Assembly: GCA_949299535.1 (NCBI GenBank)
Contig: CASGAQ010000009.1
Location: 20,007-84,006 of the forward strand
Source: an uncultured Eubacteriales bacterium
Lineage (GTDB): Bacteria > Bacillota > Clostridia > Oscillospirales > CAG-272
Length of the DNA stretch: 64,000 bases
Direction: 5' to 3'
The number at the start of each line of letters is the position of its first letter. Within the stretch, counting starts at the first letter, position 1. Below, piece by piece: positions 9,907 to 20,800 of this stretch. The notes beneath the pieces are model-generated. The model searched no databases. It saw only the letters and a program-made list of their open reading frames with translations, and was not told the origin of the DNA. A program made the position numbers and the translations under genes.

Positions 9907-10413
9907 TTATTTTAATAATGTTTTTAAAATTTCGAGTCTGGGATCGATCTCCTTTTTAGGGCAATCGCATTCGCCTTCGTTCAGATTTTTACCGCATTTC
10001 GGGCAAAGCCCCTTGCAGTCATCGGAACAAAGCCACTTAGAGGGCATATCCAAAAGGATCTGCTCTTTTAAAGGCTCGAAAATATCGAGTTTTTTATCTT
10101 CGATAAAGATATAATCATCGTTGTCGCGCGAGGTATCGCTTCCGGCGATCTCTCTTTCAAACTCCAACGAGAGTTTACCGTCCACCGGTTTTGTACATCT
10201 GGCACAATCCGACGTAAATAAGAGGTCGGAATTTACCGTAAGAACCATATATCCCGACATATTCTTTACGTTTCCCTTAACGGAAACAGGGGTATGAAAT
10301 TTCACATCAGGGAAAAGCTCGCAAAGGACTGCTTCTTCTTCCGGCACGGTTTCAAAATCAAATTCAATTTTGTTTTTGTCGCCGCAAAGTATCGGCTGCA
10401 TATCCAGTTTCAT
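9907..10413 (-). CDS. YceD-family (DUF177) protein, probable 23S rRNA accumulation factor
   Basis: 168 residues from ATG at 10413, chosen because CAGGGGAG lies 6 bp upstream; the longer reading (10437) starts before this site. The C-terminus has the family cysteine cluster (CSDDCKGLCPKCG then CDC), likely a zinc site. In other bacteria YceD is co-transcribed with rpmF and affects 23S rRNA levels; the same pairing is seen here. Confidence 0.88.
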   Translation of the reverse strand: MKLDMQPILCGDKNKIEFDFETVPEEEAVLCELFPDVKFHTPVSVKGNVKNMSGYMVLTVNSDLLFTSDCARCTKPVDGKLSLEFEREIAGSDTSRDNDDYIFIEDKKLDIFEPLKEQILLDMPSKWLCSDDCKGLCPKCGKNLNEGECDCPKKEIDPRLEILKTLLK

Positions 10414-10577
10414 AAAAACTCCCCTGCAAAATAACATACAACGTTATAGTACGCTTCTAAAATTATATCTTAATATCAATGATTTGTCAACGTTTTTTTA
10501 TATTTTTGCCGACTTTTTTATGTTTTTACATTCAAAAAGTAATTTTTTCGTCCTCGTTTTTTGAGTGCCGCTTCACT

Positions 10578-12980
10578 TTACTTCACGATAATATTGTATA
10601 TTTTGTTTTTTACATAAATTTCCTTGACGATGGTCTTTCCGTCAATGAAAGATTTTATCTTTTCGTCGTTCTTGACTATTTCCGCTGCTATGTCCTGCTC
10701 CGCATTATTGGGAACATCTACCGTGCCGCGAGTCTTGCCGCATATCTGAACGGCTATTGTAACGCTTGCGTCGACGGTCTTTGTTTCGTCATATTCAGGC
10801 CAGGGTGAAACGGAAAGGAATGTATTCTCGCCGAGTTCATGCCATATCTCCTCTGTGATATGAGGCGCAAAGGGATTGAGCAATGTTATATATGTTTTAA
10901 GTTCGTCGACGGTAATGGAGCCCTCGGCATATATATCATTGAGAAGCGTCATCATCGCAGCGACAGCCGTATTGAACTTCATTTCCTCGATATCCTGAGA
11001 AACTTTCTTTATCGTCTTGTGGAACGCGGATTCAAGTTTGGGTGTTGAGCCGGTTCCGCTTGCGATATCCGTGAGTCCCGCTACTCTGTCAAGGAATCTC
11101 TTGCAGCCTTTCACGCTGCTCTCGCTCCAAGGCGCGGCAGAACCGTAATCGCCCATAAACAAAATATATACGCGAAGTACGTCTGCGCCGTATTCGTCGA
11201 CAACATCGTTAGGGTCAACGACGTTGCCTTTGGATTTACTCATCTTTTCGCCGTCCGGACCGAGGATAAGTCCCTGTGCCGTGCGTTTTGCATAAGGTTC
11301 ATCAACGGGAACTTCGCCGATGTCATAAAGGAAACGGTGCCAGAAACGAGAATATATCATATGGCGCGTAACGTGCTCCATACCGCCGTTGTACCAGTCT
11401 ACGGGAAGCCAGTATTTGAGTTTGTCCTGAGAAGCAAATTCGTTGTCATTGTGCGGGTCGCAGTAACGCAGGAAGTACCATGAAGAACCTGCCCACTGAG
11501 GCATTGTATCCGTTTCGCGTTTTGCAGCTCCGCCGCATTTCGGACAAGTGCAGTTTACAAAAGATTCTACTTTTGCAAGAGGACTTTCGCCGCCTTCGCC
11601 GGGAACGAAGTTATCCATATCGGGAAGTTTGAGGGGAAGCTCTTCATAAGGAACGCCTACCATACCGCATTTCGGGCAATGGATGATCGGAATAGGTTCT
11701 CCCCAGTATCTCTGACGGTTGAACGCCCAGTCTTTCATCTTGTACTGAACTCCTTTTTCACCGATACCCTTTTCGGTAAGATATGCGAGCATCTTTTCGA
11801 TAGCTTCTTTCTTTGTCTTTATGCCGTTGAGGAAGCCGGAATTGACCATCTCTCCATCGCCTGTGTAAGCTTCTTTGGAGATATCTCCGCCTTTTATGAC
11901 TTCGATTATATCTATACCGAATTTCTTCGCAAAGTCATAGTCGCGCTCATCATGCGCGGGAACCGCCATGATGGCGCCCGTGCCGTATCCCATCATTACA
12001 TAGTCGGAAATGTAAACGGGGATCTCTTTGCCGTTTGCGGGGTTGATAGCGGCAATACCGTCTATTCTGACGCCCGTTTTATCTTTTACGAGCTGTGTGC
12101 GTTCAAATTCAGTCTTTTTAGCACATTCCGCTTTGTAAGCTTCAAGTTCGTCTATGTTGTTTATTCTGTCCCTGTATTTTTCTATGACAGGATGTTCGGG
12201 AGCGATTACCATAAACGTTACGCCGAACATCGTGTCGCAGCGAGTCGTGTATATACGAAGAGAATCATCGCAATTAGTGAGTTTGAAGTCGGCAAAAGCG
12301 CCTTCGGAGCGGCCTATCCAGTTTTCCTGCTGAAGTTTTACATTCGGCAGATAATCGACTTTTTTAAGGCCTTCCAAAAGCTTATCCGCGTATTCGGTTA
12401 TACGAAGATACCAAACATCCTTGGATTTCTGCACAACGTCGCCGTGGCAGATGTCGCATTTACCGCCCTGAGAATCCTCGTTGGAAAGCACGACCTTACA
12501 GTTCGGGCAGTAGTTTACAAGAGTCGTCGCACGGAATACAAGACCTTTATCGAACATCTTGCGGAATATCCACTGCGTCCATTTGTAGTATTTTTCGTCT
12601 GTTGTATCTATAACTCTCGTCCAGTCAAATGAAAAACCTACTCTTTTAAGCTGAGATGTGAATTTTTCAATATTTCTGTCCGTAAGTATACGGGGATGTG
12701 TATTGAATTTTATAGCGGAATTTTCCGTGGGCAGACCGTAAGCGTCAAATCCCATGGGGAAAAGCACGTTATAACCCTGCATACGTCTTTTGCGGGAAAC
12801 TACTTCAAGCCCGGAATAAGCCTTGATATGACCGACGTGCATACCCGCGCCGCTGGGATAAGGGAACTCTACCAATCCGTAGAATTTCGGTTTTGTGTGA
12901 TCCTCCGTTGCATGAAAAATACCGGCTTTCTCCCATGCGTCCTGCCATTTTTGCTCGCTTGTTTTAAAATCGTATTTCAT
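10578..12980 (-). CDS. leuS: Leucyl-tRNA synthetase
   Basis: Class I synthetase of 800 residues. The start MKYDFKTSEQKW is chosen because AAGGAG lies just upstream; a TTG 10 codons earlier includes that site. HIGH appears as HVGH near residue 49 and KMSKS near 570 (EKMSKSKGN). Between them is the CP1 editing domain with the conserved GTGAIMAVPAHDERD segment. A CPxC pair around 495-515 suggests a zinc-bearing insertion. It follows rsfS by 26 bp. Confidence 0.97.
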   Translation of the reverse strand: MKYDFKTSEQKWQDAWEKAGIFHATEDHTKPKFYGLVEFPYPSGAGMHVGHIKAYSGLEVVSRKRRMQGYNVLFPMGFDAYGLPTENSAIKFNTHPRILTDRNIEKFTSQLKRVGFSFDWTRVIDTTDEKYYKWTQWIFRKMFDKGLVFRATTLVNYCPNCKVVLSNEDSQGGKCDICHGDVVQKSKDVWYLRITEYADKLLEGLKKVDYLPNVKLQQENWIGRSEGAFADFKLTNCDDSLRIYTTRCDTMFGVTFMVIAPEHPVIEKYRDRINNIDELEAYKAECAKKTEFERTQLVKDKTGVRIDGIAAINPANGKEIPVYISDYVMMGYGTGAIMAVPAHDERDYDFAKKFGIDIIEVIKGGDISKEAYTGDGEMVNSGFLNGIKTKKEAIEKMLAYLTEKGIGEKGVQYKMKDWAFNRQRYWGEPIPIIHCPKCGMVGVPYEELPLKLPDMDNFVPGEGGESPLAKVESFVNCTCPKCGGAAKRETDTMPQWAGSSWYFLRYCDPHNDNEFASQDKLKYWLPVDWYNGGMEHVTRHMIYSRFWHRFLYDIGEVPVDEPYAKRTAQGLILGPDGEKMSKSKGNVVDPNDVVDEYGADVLRVYILFMGDYGSAAPWSESSVKGCKRFLDRVAGLTDIASGTGSTPKLESAFHKTIKKVSQDIEEMKFNTAVAAMMTLLNDIYAEGSITVDELKTYITLLNPFAPHITEEIWHELGENTFLSVSPWPEYDETKTVDASVTIAVQICGKTRGTVDVPNNAEQDIAAEIVKNDEKIKSFIDGKTIVKEIYVKNKIYNIIVK

Positions 12981-13006
12981 TTTTAATGCTCCTTGATATT
13001 TAAACG

Positions 13007-13408
13007 TCAATCTTCCGTGACAATATTTTCAATGGAAATGTCCTGAGCGTCCGCCCAGAGTTTTTCAAGTTTAAAAAAGTCTCTCTGTTCGCGGTTGAAG
13101 ATATGGATCATAACGCTTTCGTAGTCCATAACTATCCAAAGTCCGGAATCATATCCGTCCGTACCCAGAGGAGCTATGCCCTTTTCTCCGAGTTTGAACT
13201 CGATCTCGCCCGAAAGGCTCTTTATATGCGTGTTGGAAGTACCCGTGCATATGACGAAATAATCCGTCATAACGGTATGGTCATTGACGCGCAAAAGCTT
13301 TATCTGGCTTGCCTTGTTAGCATCAAGAATCTTGATTATTTCCGTTGCAAGCTCAAAAGCGTCCATGCCGTTTTTATTCTGCTGTACCGCATTTTGGTTG
13401 TTATCCAT
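13007..13408 (-). CDS. rsfS: Ribosomal silencing factor RsfS
   Basis: 133 residues. It binds L14 on the free 50S subunit and blocks joining with 30S, so it lowers translation under starvation. The family core is present: DYFVICTGTSNTHIKSL and GLWIVMDY..VMIHIF. The N-terminal dozen residues (Asn/Gln-rich) are extra. It sits between the LCP and leuS genes, in the nadD-yqeK-LCP-rsfS order common in Clostridia. Confidence 0.96.
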   Translation of the reverse strand: MDNNQNAVQQNKNGMDAFELATEIIKILDANKASQIKLLRVNDHTVMTDYFVICTGTSNTHIKSLSGEIEFKLGEKGIAPLGTDGYDSGLWIVMDYESVMIHIFNREQRDFFKLEKLWADAQDISIENIVTED

Positions 13409-13420
13409 GCTTTCTCTCCT

Positions 13421-14554
13421 TTATGAGTAATAATATTCGCTTATATATGGATTATCCCCGTTGGGGTCATCCGTAAATATCGCATTTTTATCGAATATAT
13501 CGTATGAAATGTCCTCTTTAAAGACATTCATATATCTGTTTATGTCTTCAAGAGCGGATTTTTTGTTAAGGGCATAGTAAGTCCAAACGCCCGTTTCGGG
13601 ATTCATTACGGAACTGCCCGAAAGAGTCTTTATATTCATTCTGTCGCTGTCCACATCGTATACGGCGTTTGCGAAAAATAATATATCATCCGTAGAAGCA
13701 TTTGTAGTAACGCGGTCGAAAAGCTGTTTTACTATCTCAACCACGACAGAAACGCTCAGATTGTTTCTTACTTTATTATATACGGCTTTAAGGAAATCTG
13801 CTCTTGCCTCCACCCTGCCTATGTCACCGGTGACATAGCCCGAACGATATCTTATGAATTGCTCGGCGGCTTTGCCGTCAAGGTGCTGCATACCTTCTTT
13901 TAGATGGATATACAGATTCTGCTCCGGATCCTCGTAGTCCATATCGAACGGAACATAATAATCCACGCCTTCGATAGCGTCTATGATATCGACAAATGCG
14001 TCCGTGTCCATAAGCACATACCTGTCTATCTTTACGCAAAGAGCTTTTTCCACTTCGACGCAAAGGACTTCCATCGCGGCTTTACGGCGCTTCTGACCGG
14101 CGTAAGGAGCCTTGTTATAAGCCGAAGTGTAAATGCTGTTTATGCGTGTAACGCGGTATCCGGATGTATCCGGATTTACAAAAGTGTCGCGCGGTATCTG
14201 CAAAATGTTTATCTCATCATTGACCGTGTCGAGCGACACAAGCATCATAACGTCCGTATTTTTGGAAACATCGTCCATTCCGCAGACAAGAAAGGTGTAA
14301 TATCCCTCTTTTCTTGTATATACGGTTTGGTCTGTGTTGCCGGACGGAACGCTCGGTACGGATGAGGTTACGTCGGAATTTTCAAACCAGCCGGGAACAG
14401 TACCGTCAAAAGGAACGTCGGAGTTGATATTAGGGCGAAAAGCGGCGTAGCAGAGTCCTGTCAGCACCGCAAGGCAGATAATAAAGCAAACAACGGTGAT
14501 AAGCACTATCGGACGTTCTTTCGGCGTATTTTTTTTCGTATCATTATATTTCAT
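13421..14554 (-). CDS. LytR-CpsA-Psr family cell-wall glycopolymer transferase
   Basis: 377 residues. A membrane anchor at about 16-38 is followed by an extracellular LCP domain. Recognisable family segments are FLVCGMDD, DTVNDEINILQIPRDT, the RINSIY strand and the FIRYRSGYVTGDIGR loop that binds polyprenyl phosphate. LCP enzymes attach teichoic acid or polysaccharide to peptidoglycan. Its place between yqeK and rsfS is a conserved Firmicutes arrangement. Confidence 0.92.
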   Translation of the reverse strand: MKYNDTKKNTPKERPIVLITVVCFIICLAVLTGLCYAAFRPNINSDVPFDGTVPGWFENSDVTSSVPSVPSGNTDQTVYTRKEGYYTFLVCGMDDVSKNTDVMMLVSLDTVNDEINILQIPRDTFVNPDTSGYRVTRINSIYTSAYNKAPYAGQKRRKAAMEVLCVEVEKALCVKIDRYVLMDTDAFVDIIDAIEGVDYYVPFDMDYEDPEQNLYIHLKEGMQHLDGKAAEQFIRYRSGYVTGDIGRVEARADFLKAVYNKVRNNLSVSVVVEIVKQLFDRVTTNASTDDILFFANAVYDVDSDRMNIKTLSGSSVMNPETGVWTYYALNKKSALEDINRYMNVFKEDISYDIFDKNAIFTDDPNGDNPYISEYYYS

Positions 14555-14569
14555 GGCAATTCCTCAAAT

Positions 14570-15178
14570 TCAGATCATCGAATTCCATGCTTCAACCGTT
14601 TCGGTATCTATCTGCTGTCTTTCGCGTAGGAGAAATTCCAAAGTGTTTGCAATTATCTTTAAAGTGACGTCCTTTAATAATATTTCGGCATTGGCACGGT
14701 CACGGTTTATTTTCTCACATTTGTTATGCAAATATTCCCTTGTCTTGCGGCAAATATCGTGTTTTCGCGTTTCTTCCGTGTAATCCGCGATAAATATCGT
14801 CATATCGAGAGCGCTCATATTTTTGCCGCCCGTGGTGTGGTGATAAACAGCGGAAAAAATTTCGTCATCGACAATATCTTTGCCGAAACGCTCGCGGGCA
14901 AAGTGCGCGCCCGTCTTTTCATGCATGGTCGGCTCCGACGACGCGGAGCTTATACCATATTTAATCAACAACGCGCTCTGTTCTTCGGGAGAAAATTTTT
15001 TCGTTATGTCGTGGAGCAGTGCCGCAGTTACCGCCTTATTCGTAAATGCTTCGTCGAATCCGCATTTTCGGCAGATATATTCAGCCTCGCGCATTACGGC
15101 AAGCGTGTGCGCGAAACGCTTTTCACCCTCATACAAGCGAACTTCTTCTTTTATCTTTTCAAAATCGGCGCCGTTCAT
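14570..15178 (-). CDS. yqeK: YqeK-type HD-domain hydrolase (Ap4A hydrolase)
   Basis: 202 residues. The HD signature is visible as RFAHTLAVMREA and LLHDITK. In Firmicutes YqeK cuts diadenosine tetraphosphate symmetrically. It overlaps the end of nadD by 4 bp (ATGA), so the two are translationally coupled, as in B. subtilis. Confidence 0.93.
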   Translation of the reverse strand: MNGADFEKIKEEVRLYEGEKRFAHTLAVMREAEYICRKCGFDEAFTNKAVTAALLHDITKKFSPEEQSALLIKYGISSASSEPTMHEKTGAHFARERFGKDIVDDEIFSAVYHHTTGGKNMSALDMTIFIADYTEETRKHDICRKTREYLHNKCEKINRDRANAEILLKDVTLKIIANTLEFLLRERQQIDTETVEAWNSMI

Positions 15179-15774
15179 CTGTAAAGCCCTTTTTCCTCTA
15201 TAAAATCGTATACCTTTTTCGGAACGTATGATGAATAATCCTCACCACAAATTATCTTTTCGCGTATCTCGGAAGAAGATATCTCAAACGGTTCTTCTTT
15301 TATTATCTCTATCTTCGCGCCGTACTGCTCCGTGTAAAGTTTCTTCTTTTCTTCCGTAAGCGCCTTTATCTGAGGTGACGGAAGCGTTCTTTGCATAAGC
15401 ACGAGTGTACACATTTTAAATATATCTTCAAACCTGAACCATGTGTCAAAAGTAACGAACATATCCGTTCCGCATAAAAGGAAAAGCTCGCCGCCGTCCA
15501 TAAACTCCGGCAAGGTGTAGACCGTATAGCTTTTTCCCTCACGTTTCAGTTCAGTATCGGAAACTATTATACGTTCCTCGCCATCGAACGCCAGCTTCAC
15601 CATCTCCAAGCGAAGAGACGGGTCGTCATTCCATGATATCTGCTTGTGAGGCGGTATTCTGTCGGGAATGACATACAGCACATCGAGCTTCATCTCGCGC
15701 AGAAAAGACTTCGCCGCTTTTATATGTCCGTTATGTATCGGGGCAAACGTACCCCCGAATATGCCTGTTCTCAT
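15175..15774 (-). CDS. nadD: Nicotinate-nucleotide adenylyltransferase
   Basis: 199 residues. It adenylates nicotinate mononucleotide in NAD synthesis. The nucleotidyltransferase signature GTFAPIHNGHIKAAK (about 8-22) and the ISSSEIREK motif near the C-terminus (ATP binding) are both present. Operon with yhbY upstream and yqeK downstream. Confidence 0.96.
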   Translation of the reverse strand: MRTGIFGGTFAPIHNGHIKAAKSFLREMKLDVLYVIPDRIPPHKQISWNDDPSLRLEMVKLAFDGEERIIVSDTELKREGKSYTVYTLPEFMDGGELFLLCGTDMFVTFDTWFRFEDIFKMCTLVLMQRTLPSPQIKALTEEKKKLYTEQYGAKIEIIKEEPFEISSSEIREKIICGEDYSSYVPKKVYDFIEEKGLYR

Positions 15775-15826
15775 CGTGCGCTCCTTTATATTTTCGGTGC
15801 CGCCGAATAGTATTCAGGCGGATTTC

Positions 15827-16225
15827 TCATTTTCTTTTTTGATTTTTTTTAAATTTTTCGGCAAGCTTTTTTTTCATCGCGGGTTTTACCGGAGATTTCT
15901 TTTTTACCGGTTTCTTTTCTTCTATCTCGCAGAAATTTTCGATGTCGAATTTTTTATTCTTTTTCGACTCTCTGTAAAGTATGAATTTGGAACCGACGAC
16001 GCTGACAACATCAGCGCCCAAAGCTTCCGCTATCGTGTCGGCGGCTTCTCTTGCAAAAAAGTCGCTGTTCTCAAGCGTGCGGAGCTTTATAAGTTCGCGC
16101 GCTTCCAGAGCATTGTCTATCTGTTCAAGCATATTTTCGTTTATGCCGCCCTTGCCGACCTGAAATATCGTATCGTAATCGTTTGCGCGTCCGCGAAGAT
16201 ACGCGCGCTGTTTGCTCGTAAGCAT
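15827..16225 (-). CDS. yhbY: YhbY-type CRM-domain RNA-binding protein
   Basis: 132 residues. The first 95 form the CRM domain (LTSKQRAYLRGRA..., and the VGKGGI loop that corresponds to GxxG). YhbY binds pre-50S particles. The last 35 residues are an unusually long Lys/Pro tail not found in most family members and likely add RNA affinity. Confidence 0.92.
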   Translation of the reverse strand: MLTSKQRAYLRGRANDYDTIFQVGKGGINENMLEQIDNALEARELIKLRTLENSDFFAREAADTIAEALGADVVSVVGSKFILYRESKKNKKFDIENFCEIEEKKPVKKKSPVKPAMKKKLAEKFKKNQKRK

Positions 16226-16257
16226 AATTTCTTCCTTTGCTCAATTAAAAATTAAAT

Positions 16258-16872
16258 TTATTTTTCGATCTCTTCCGCAAATTTTTCGCAGAACAGCTTC
16301 ATCGCCGCCGCTCTGTGACTTATCGCGTTCTTTTCCTCGGCGTTCATCTGTGCATAAGTTTTGCCGTAAGGCTCGTAAAAGAAGAGCGGGTCATATCCGA
16401 ATCCGCCGTTTCCGCGGTAGTCGAAAAGTATCTTTCCGGGACATTCGCCGCGAGCGGTGATTTTTCTGCCGTCGGGAAAAACAGCGGCTATTACCGAAAC
16501 AAAATGCGCGCCGCGTTTTTCTTCGGGAACGTCCTTCAGCTTCTCTCTGAGAAGTTCATTGTTCTTAAAATCATCGCACGGTTCTCCCGCATATCTTGCG
16601 GAGTATACGCCCGGCTCGCCGCCCAGAGCGTCAACGCAAAGTCCGGAATCGTCCGCAACGGCGATATATCCCTTTTGAGCGACCGTGCCCGCTTTTATAA
16701 GCGCGTTTTCTTCAAAAGTCGTTCCGTTTTCAATTATCTCGTCCGTAAAACCAATATCCGAGAGCGTAAGTATCTTTACTCCCGAAGTATTTCTTTTGAG
16801 GCACATATCGTTTATAAAATATTCAAGCTCCTCGACCTTATGTCTGTTGTTAGATGCAAGCACTATCTCCAT
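16258..16872 (-). CDS. rdgB: XTP/dITP diphosphatase (RdgB/HAM1)
   Basis: 204 residues. It removes inosine- and xanthosine-type triphosphates from the nucleotide pool. Family marks: the start EIVLASNNRHKVEEL, the VADDSGLCVDALGG...YSARYAGE core and the GGFGYDPLFF segment. Ten bp after ftsY in the same direction. Confidence 0.96.
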   Translation of the reverse strand: MEIVLASNNRHKVEELEYFINDMCLKRNTSGVKILTLSDIGFTDEIIENGTTFEENALIKAGTVAQKGYIAVADDSGLCVDALGGEPGVYSARYAGEPCDDFKNNELLREKLKDVPEEKRGAHFVSVIAAVFPDGRKITARGECPGKILFDYRGNGGFGYDPLFFYEPYGKTYAQMNAEEKNAISHRAAAMKLFCEKFAEEIEK

Positions 16873-16881
16873 TCTCTCACC

Positions 16882-17787
16882 TCATTCAAACAGTGCGGAA
16901 ACAAAATCATCTGCATTAAATTCTTCAAGGTCGTCTACTTTTTCGCCGACGCCTATAAATTTGACAGGCAGACCGAGTTCGTGTTTTATGGCAAGAACTA
17001 TACCGCCCTTCGCCGTACCGTCGAGTTTAGTAAGGACAAGACCGGTTATCTGTGCGGCGTTTTTAAATTCTTTCGCCTGAATAAGAGCGTTCTGACCTGT
17101 CGTAGCGTCGAGAACGAGAAGCGTTTCGCGCGTTGCTTCGGGAAGTTCCCTGTCTATAACGCGGTTTATCTTCGCAAGCTCCGCCATCAGATTTTTTTTG
17201 TTGTGAAGTCTGCCGGCGGTATCTATGATAAGCACGTCCGCGTCTCTTTTCTTTGAGGCGGCTATCGCGTCGAATACGACTGCGGCAGGGTCAGAACCCT
17301 CTGCCTGTCGGATTATATCGACGCCTACTCTGTCTGCCCACACTTCAAGCTGATCTATCGCCGCAGCACGGAAAGTATCCGCGGCGGCAAGAACTACTTT
17401 TTTATGCTTTTTCTTCATAACGTTAGCTATTTTTGCAATAGACGTCGTTTTTCCCACTCCGTTCACGCCGATAACGAGTATGACCGTCATGCCGTCTCCT
17501 TCTGCGATAGGCTCTCCCTCGCCGACCATATCCCTGAGTATTTCAAAAAGCACCTTTTTCGTTTCTTCGGGGTCTGTAATATGTTCGTCCTTTATACGTT
17601 CGCGCAAGGTATCCAGTATGATCTCCGTTACCTCAACACCGATATCGGCAGTGATGAGTATTTCTTCAAGCTCTTCCATCATTTCCTCGTCGACGTGTGT
17701 AAACGAACGGAAAAGGCTGTTTATTCTGCCCACAAAAGCGTCTTTTGTTTTCGACAGTCCCGCTTTAAGTTTTTCAAAAAATCCCAT
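16882..17787 (-). CDS. ftsY: Signal recognition particle receptor FtsY
   Basis: 301 residues, with the N-domain and the SRP-type GTPase (GVNGVGKTTSIAKIA P-loop near 109, DTAGR, TKLDG). It docks SRP-ribosome complexes on the membrane. The acidic A domain is nearly absent, as usual in Firmicutes. It follows smc, a conserved pair. Confidence 0.97.
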   Translation of the reverse strand: MGFFEKLKAGLSKTKDAFVGRINSLFRSFTHVDEEMMEELEEILITADIGVEVTEIILDTLRERIKDEHITDPEETKKVLFEILRDMVGEGEPIAEGDGMTVILVIGVNGVGKTTSIAKIANVMKKKHKKVVLAAADTFRAAAIDQLEVWADRVGVDIIRQAEGSDPAAVVFDAIAASKKRDADVLIIDTAGRLHNKKNLMAELAKINRVIDRELPEATRETLLVLDATTGQNALIQAKEFKNAAQITGLVLTKLDGTAKGGIVLAIKHELGLPVKFIGVGEKVDDLEEFNADDFVSALFE

Positions 17788-17801
17788 AAAAATCCAACCT
17801 T

Positions 17802-20800
17802 TCAGTTAAGAACTACGCCGGTCTTCTTTTCTATTTCCGAAACATTTACGGAAAGCACCTGCGAAATTCCTTTTTCGTGCATAGTAACGCCGTAGAGCGT
17901 GTCTGCTATCTCCATAGTGCCGCGGCGGTGAGTAATAATGACGAACTGTGTGTTTTCGGAATATTTTTTGATATATTCCGAAAACTTATCCACATTCACC
18001 TCGTCGAGGGCAGCCTCTATCTCGTCCATGATACAGAACGGAGCCGGACTTACCTTCATAATGGCAAAGTACAGTGCTATAGCTATGAACGACTGCTCGC
18101 CGCCGGAAAGCAGCGACAGACTTTTTATCACTTTTCCGGGAGGCGCCGCTTTTATCTCTATACCGGATTCCAGCACGTTTTCAGGGTCTGTAAGACTTAT
18201 TTCCGCGTGTCCGCCTCCGAAAAGTTCTGCGAAAACAACGCCGAAATTTGAATTGACAGCCTGTATAGTCTGAGAAAATTCACGGCACATCTGTTCTTCA
18301 AGAGAGAAAATGATTTTCGTAAGTTCGTCTTTAGAGGATTTAAGGTCCTCTATCTGCGACGAAAGGAATCCGTAACGTTCGTTCACTTCCCTGTATTCTT
18401 CTATGGCGCCCACATTCACATGTCCGAGTGACTTTATGCGGTCACGGCATTTCGCCTGTTCTGCGGCAACGGCCGAACGATTCTGCTCAGTAACTTTTTC
18501 AAACCCCAGTTCGACAGCGGCGCTGTATGAAAGCTCGTATTCGTCCCAAAGGAACGAGATGAGCCTGTCCTTCTTGTCCGCCGCACTCTTGTGCGCCGAT
18601 TCAAGTTTTGTGTATTCGCGTAAAACAAGTTCTCTCTTATGCGTCAGGTCTTTTTGTTTTGCGCGGTTCTGTGCCTGTGCCTGTTCGAGAACGGCAGCGG
18701 CGTGCGATATTTCTTCACGCCTTTTTTCAAGCTCGCCCGATTTATTCGCGGCAAGGCTGATAACCTCTTTATATCGTGCTATGTCCGCATTTGCGCCGCT
18801 TGTATTATTCTCTGCGAGTTCTGTTTCAGCAATAATTTCTTCCTTGCGCTTAACGTATTCATCTGCTTTTTCCTTGGCAATATTCGCGGCGGAGAGAAGC
18901 AGTTCAAGGTTCTTTTCCTCTTTTGCCAGTTCTATTGCAAGTTCGTTTCTGAGTGTTCGCTTCGCTTCGGCTCTTTCGGAAAGACACTTTTTTTCTTCGG
19001 CAAGTTTCTCGCCGCGCAGTATAAGAGCTTTTATCTGTTCCGCATACTGCTTTTCTTTTTCGGAAAGTTCTTTTATGCTGTTATAGTCTCGCGCTTTTAT
19101 GTTTTCAAGCGCACCGCGCTCCTCTTTCAGTTCAGAGAGCGTTTTTTCCATATTCTGACCTGTGGAAAGAAGGACTTGCAGCTGTGTACTTTCGGCGTCT
19201 TTCATTGTGCGAACAACAGAAAGCGCTGTTGAGACGGAATCCCTGCGTTTTTTGATATCCGCAATGTTTTCGGTCATCGTATTTATCTTTGAATTTACTT
19301 CGGCAAGTCTTTTTTCAAGAGCCGCCACGTCTTCGTTCATTTTGTCTATCTGAGCACGGCGGGAAAGCATACCGCTGTTGTTCTGAGCGGAACCGCCCGT
19401 AAACGAACCGCCGGCGTTTACTACCTGTCCGTCCAAGGTAACAACACGATATTTGAAATCCAAAGATTTCGCTATCCTTGCCGCATTGTCGATGTCATCC
19501 GCCACTATTATTCTGCCGAGCATATTGCGTATTATGCCGGAAAACTTCGAGTCTGCCCTCACAAGCTTTGAGGCAACGGCGACAAAACCTTTTTTGGAAC
19601 GCAGAGAAAGTTTTTCTTCATCAAGTTCCGTACCGGTAACGGTCGTTACGGGGCAAAATGTTGCTCTGCCCGCATTCTGACGTTTCAAATACGCTATCGC
19701 CGCTTTTGCGGAGTCCTCGTTCTCCGTCACGATGTTCTGAAGTCCGCCTCCGAGCGCCGTTTCAATTGCCTGAGAATATTTCGGCTCCACTTCAAAAAGC
19801 AGTGATACAGGGCCGTATATAAGCGGATTTTTGCCTGAGGGCGTCAATATCTTGCCCGTCTTATACGCGCTCATAACGAATTTGACGGAGCGAGAGTAAC
19901 CCTCAAAAAGTTCTTCCATATTGACAAGGTTTTGTATTTTTACCTTTGTCTGCGATATCTCAATGAATATTTTGCTCTTTTTCTCCGAGAGTTCTGCTAT
20001 ACCGCGCTCGTTTTCGGAGCGTATTTCCTCAAGCGAGGCGATATCGTCCTTATATTTCGTTTCTTTCTGAGAGTAGTCGTCTATCTTTTCCCTTGCTTTC
20101 TCAATACGCTCTGAAAGCATCTTTATATCTTCTTCGTATCGGCTGATATTTCCGGAAAGCTCGTCCGCTTTCTGCTCGTTCGCCTCTTGACGCGAAGCGG
20201 CGACCGATGCGGCAACACGAGCTTCTACGGTCTGCGAGTTTATGTATTCGGTATCTTTGGCTATCTCTTCTTTTTCCGTTTCTACGCCTTTAATCTCGGA
20301 ATTTATTTCGGAAATCTCAGAATCCGTAAAGTCAAGAGATTGCGCGACTGAGTTTTTCCGCGACTGAGCTTCGCTGTGGTCTGCAAGTCGCAGATCATAT
20401 TCTTTACGTGCCTCGTCTATTGAGCCTTCAAGCTTCGAAAGTTTCTCGGCTGCACCGTCAAGCACGCTTTTATAGTGCGAAAGGTCGTTCTCTTTTACGA
20501 GTATCGATGCTTTGGCTTCGCTGATAGCTGAAGCAGATTCCGATATTTTTGCCGAAACACGCTCATAATCTATTTTGTTTTGCTGTATCTTTTCAAAAAG
20601 ACGTTCGTCTTCGCTCTCCATATCCGCAAGCATCTCGTCAGAGGCTTCAAGCTCGCGCCCTGAAAGTTTGAGTTTTGTCGCAAGTTCTTTTTCTTCTTCG
20701 GATGCGTTTTCTATATCATAAACGGAGAGAGAAATATCCGCCGCTTTTTTCTTTTCATATATCTCAAGGTATTTTTTAGCTTTTTCCGCCTCTTTTTCAA

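Noticed and set aside
11679..12632. 317-residue plus-strand reading frame
   Set aside because: Antisense shadow of leuS.
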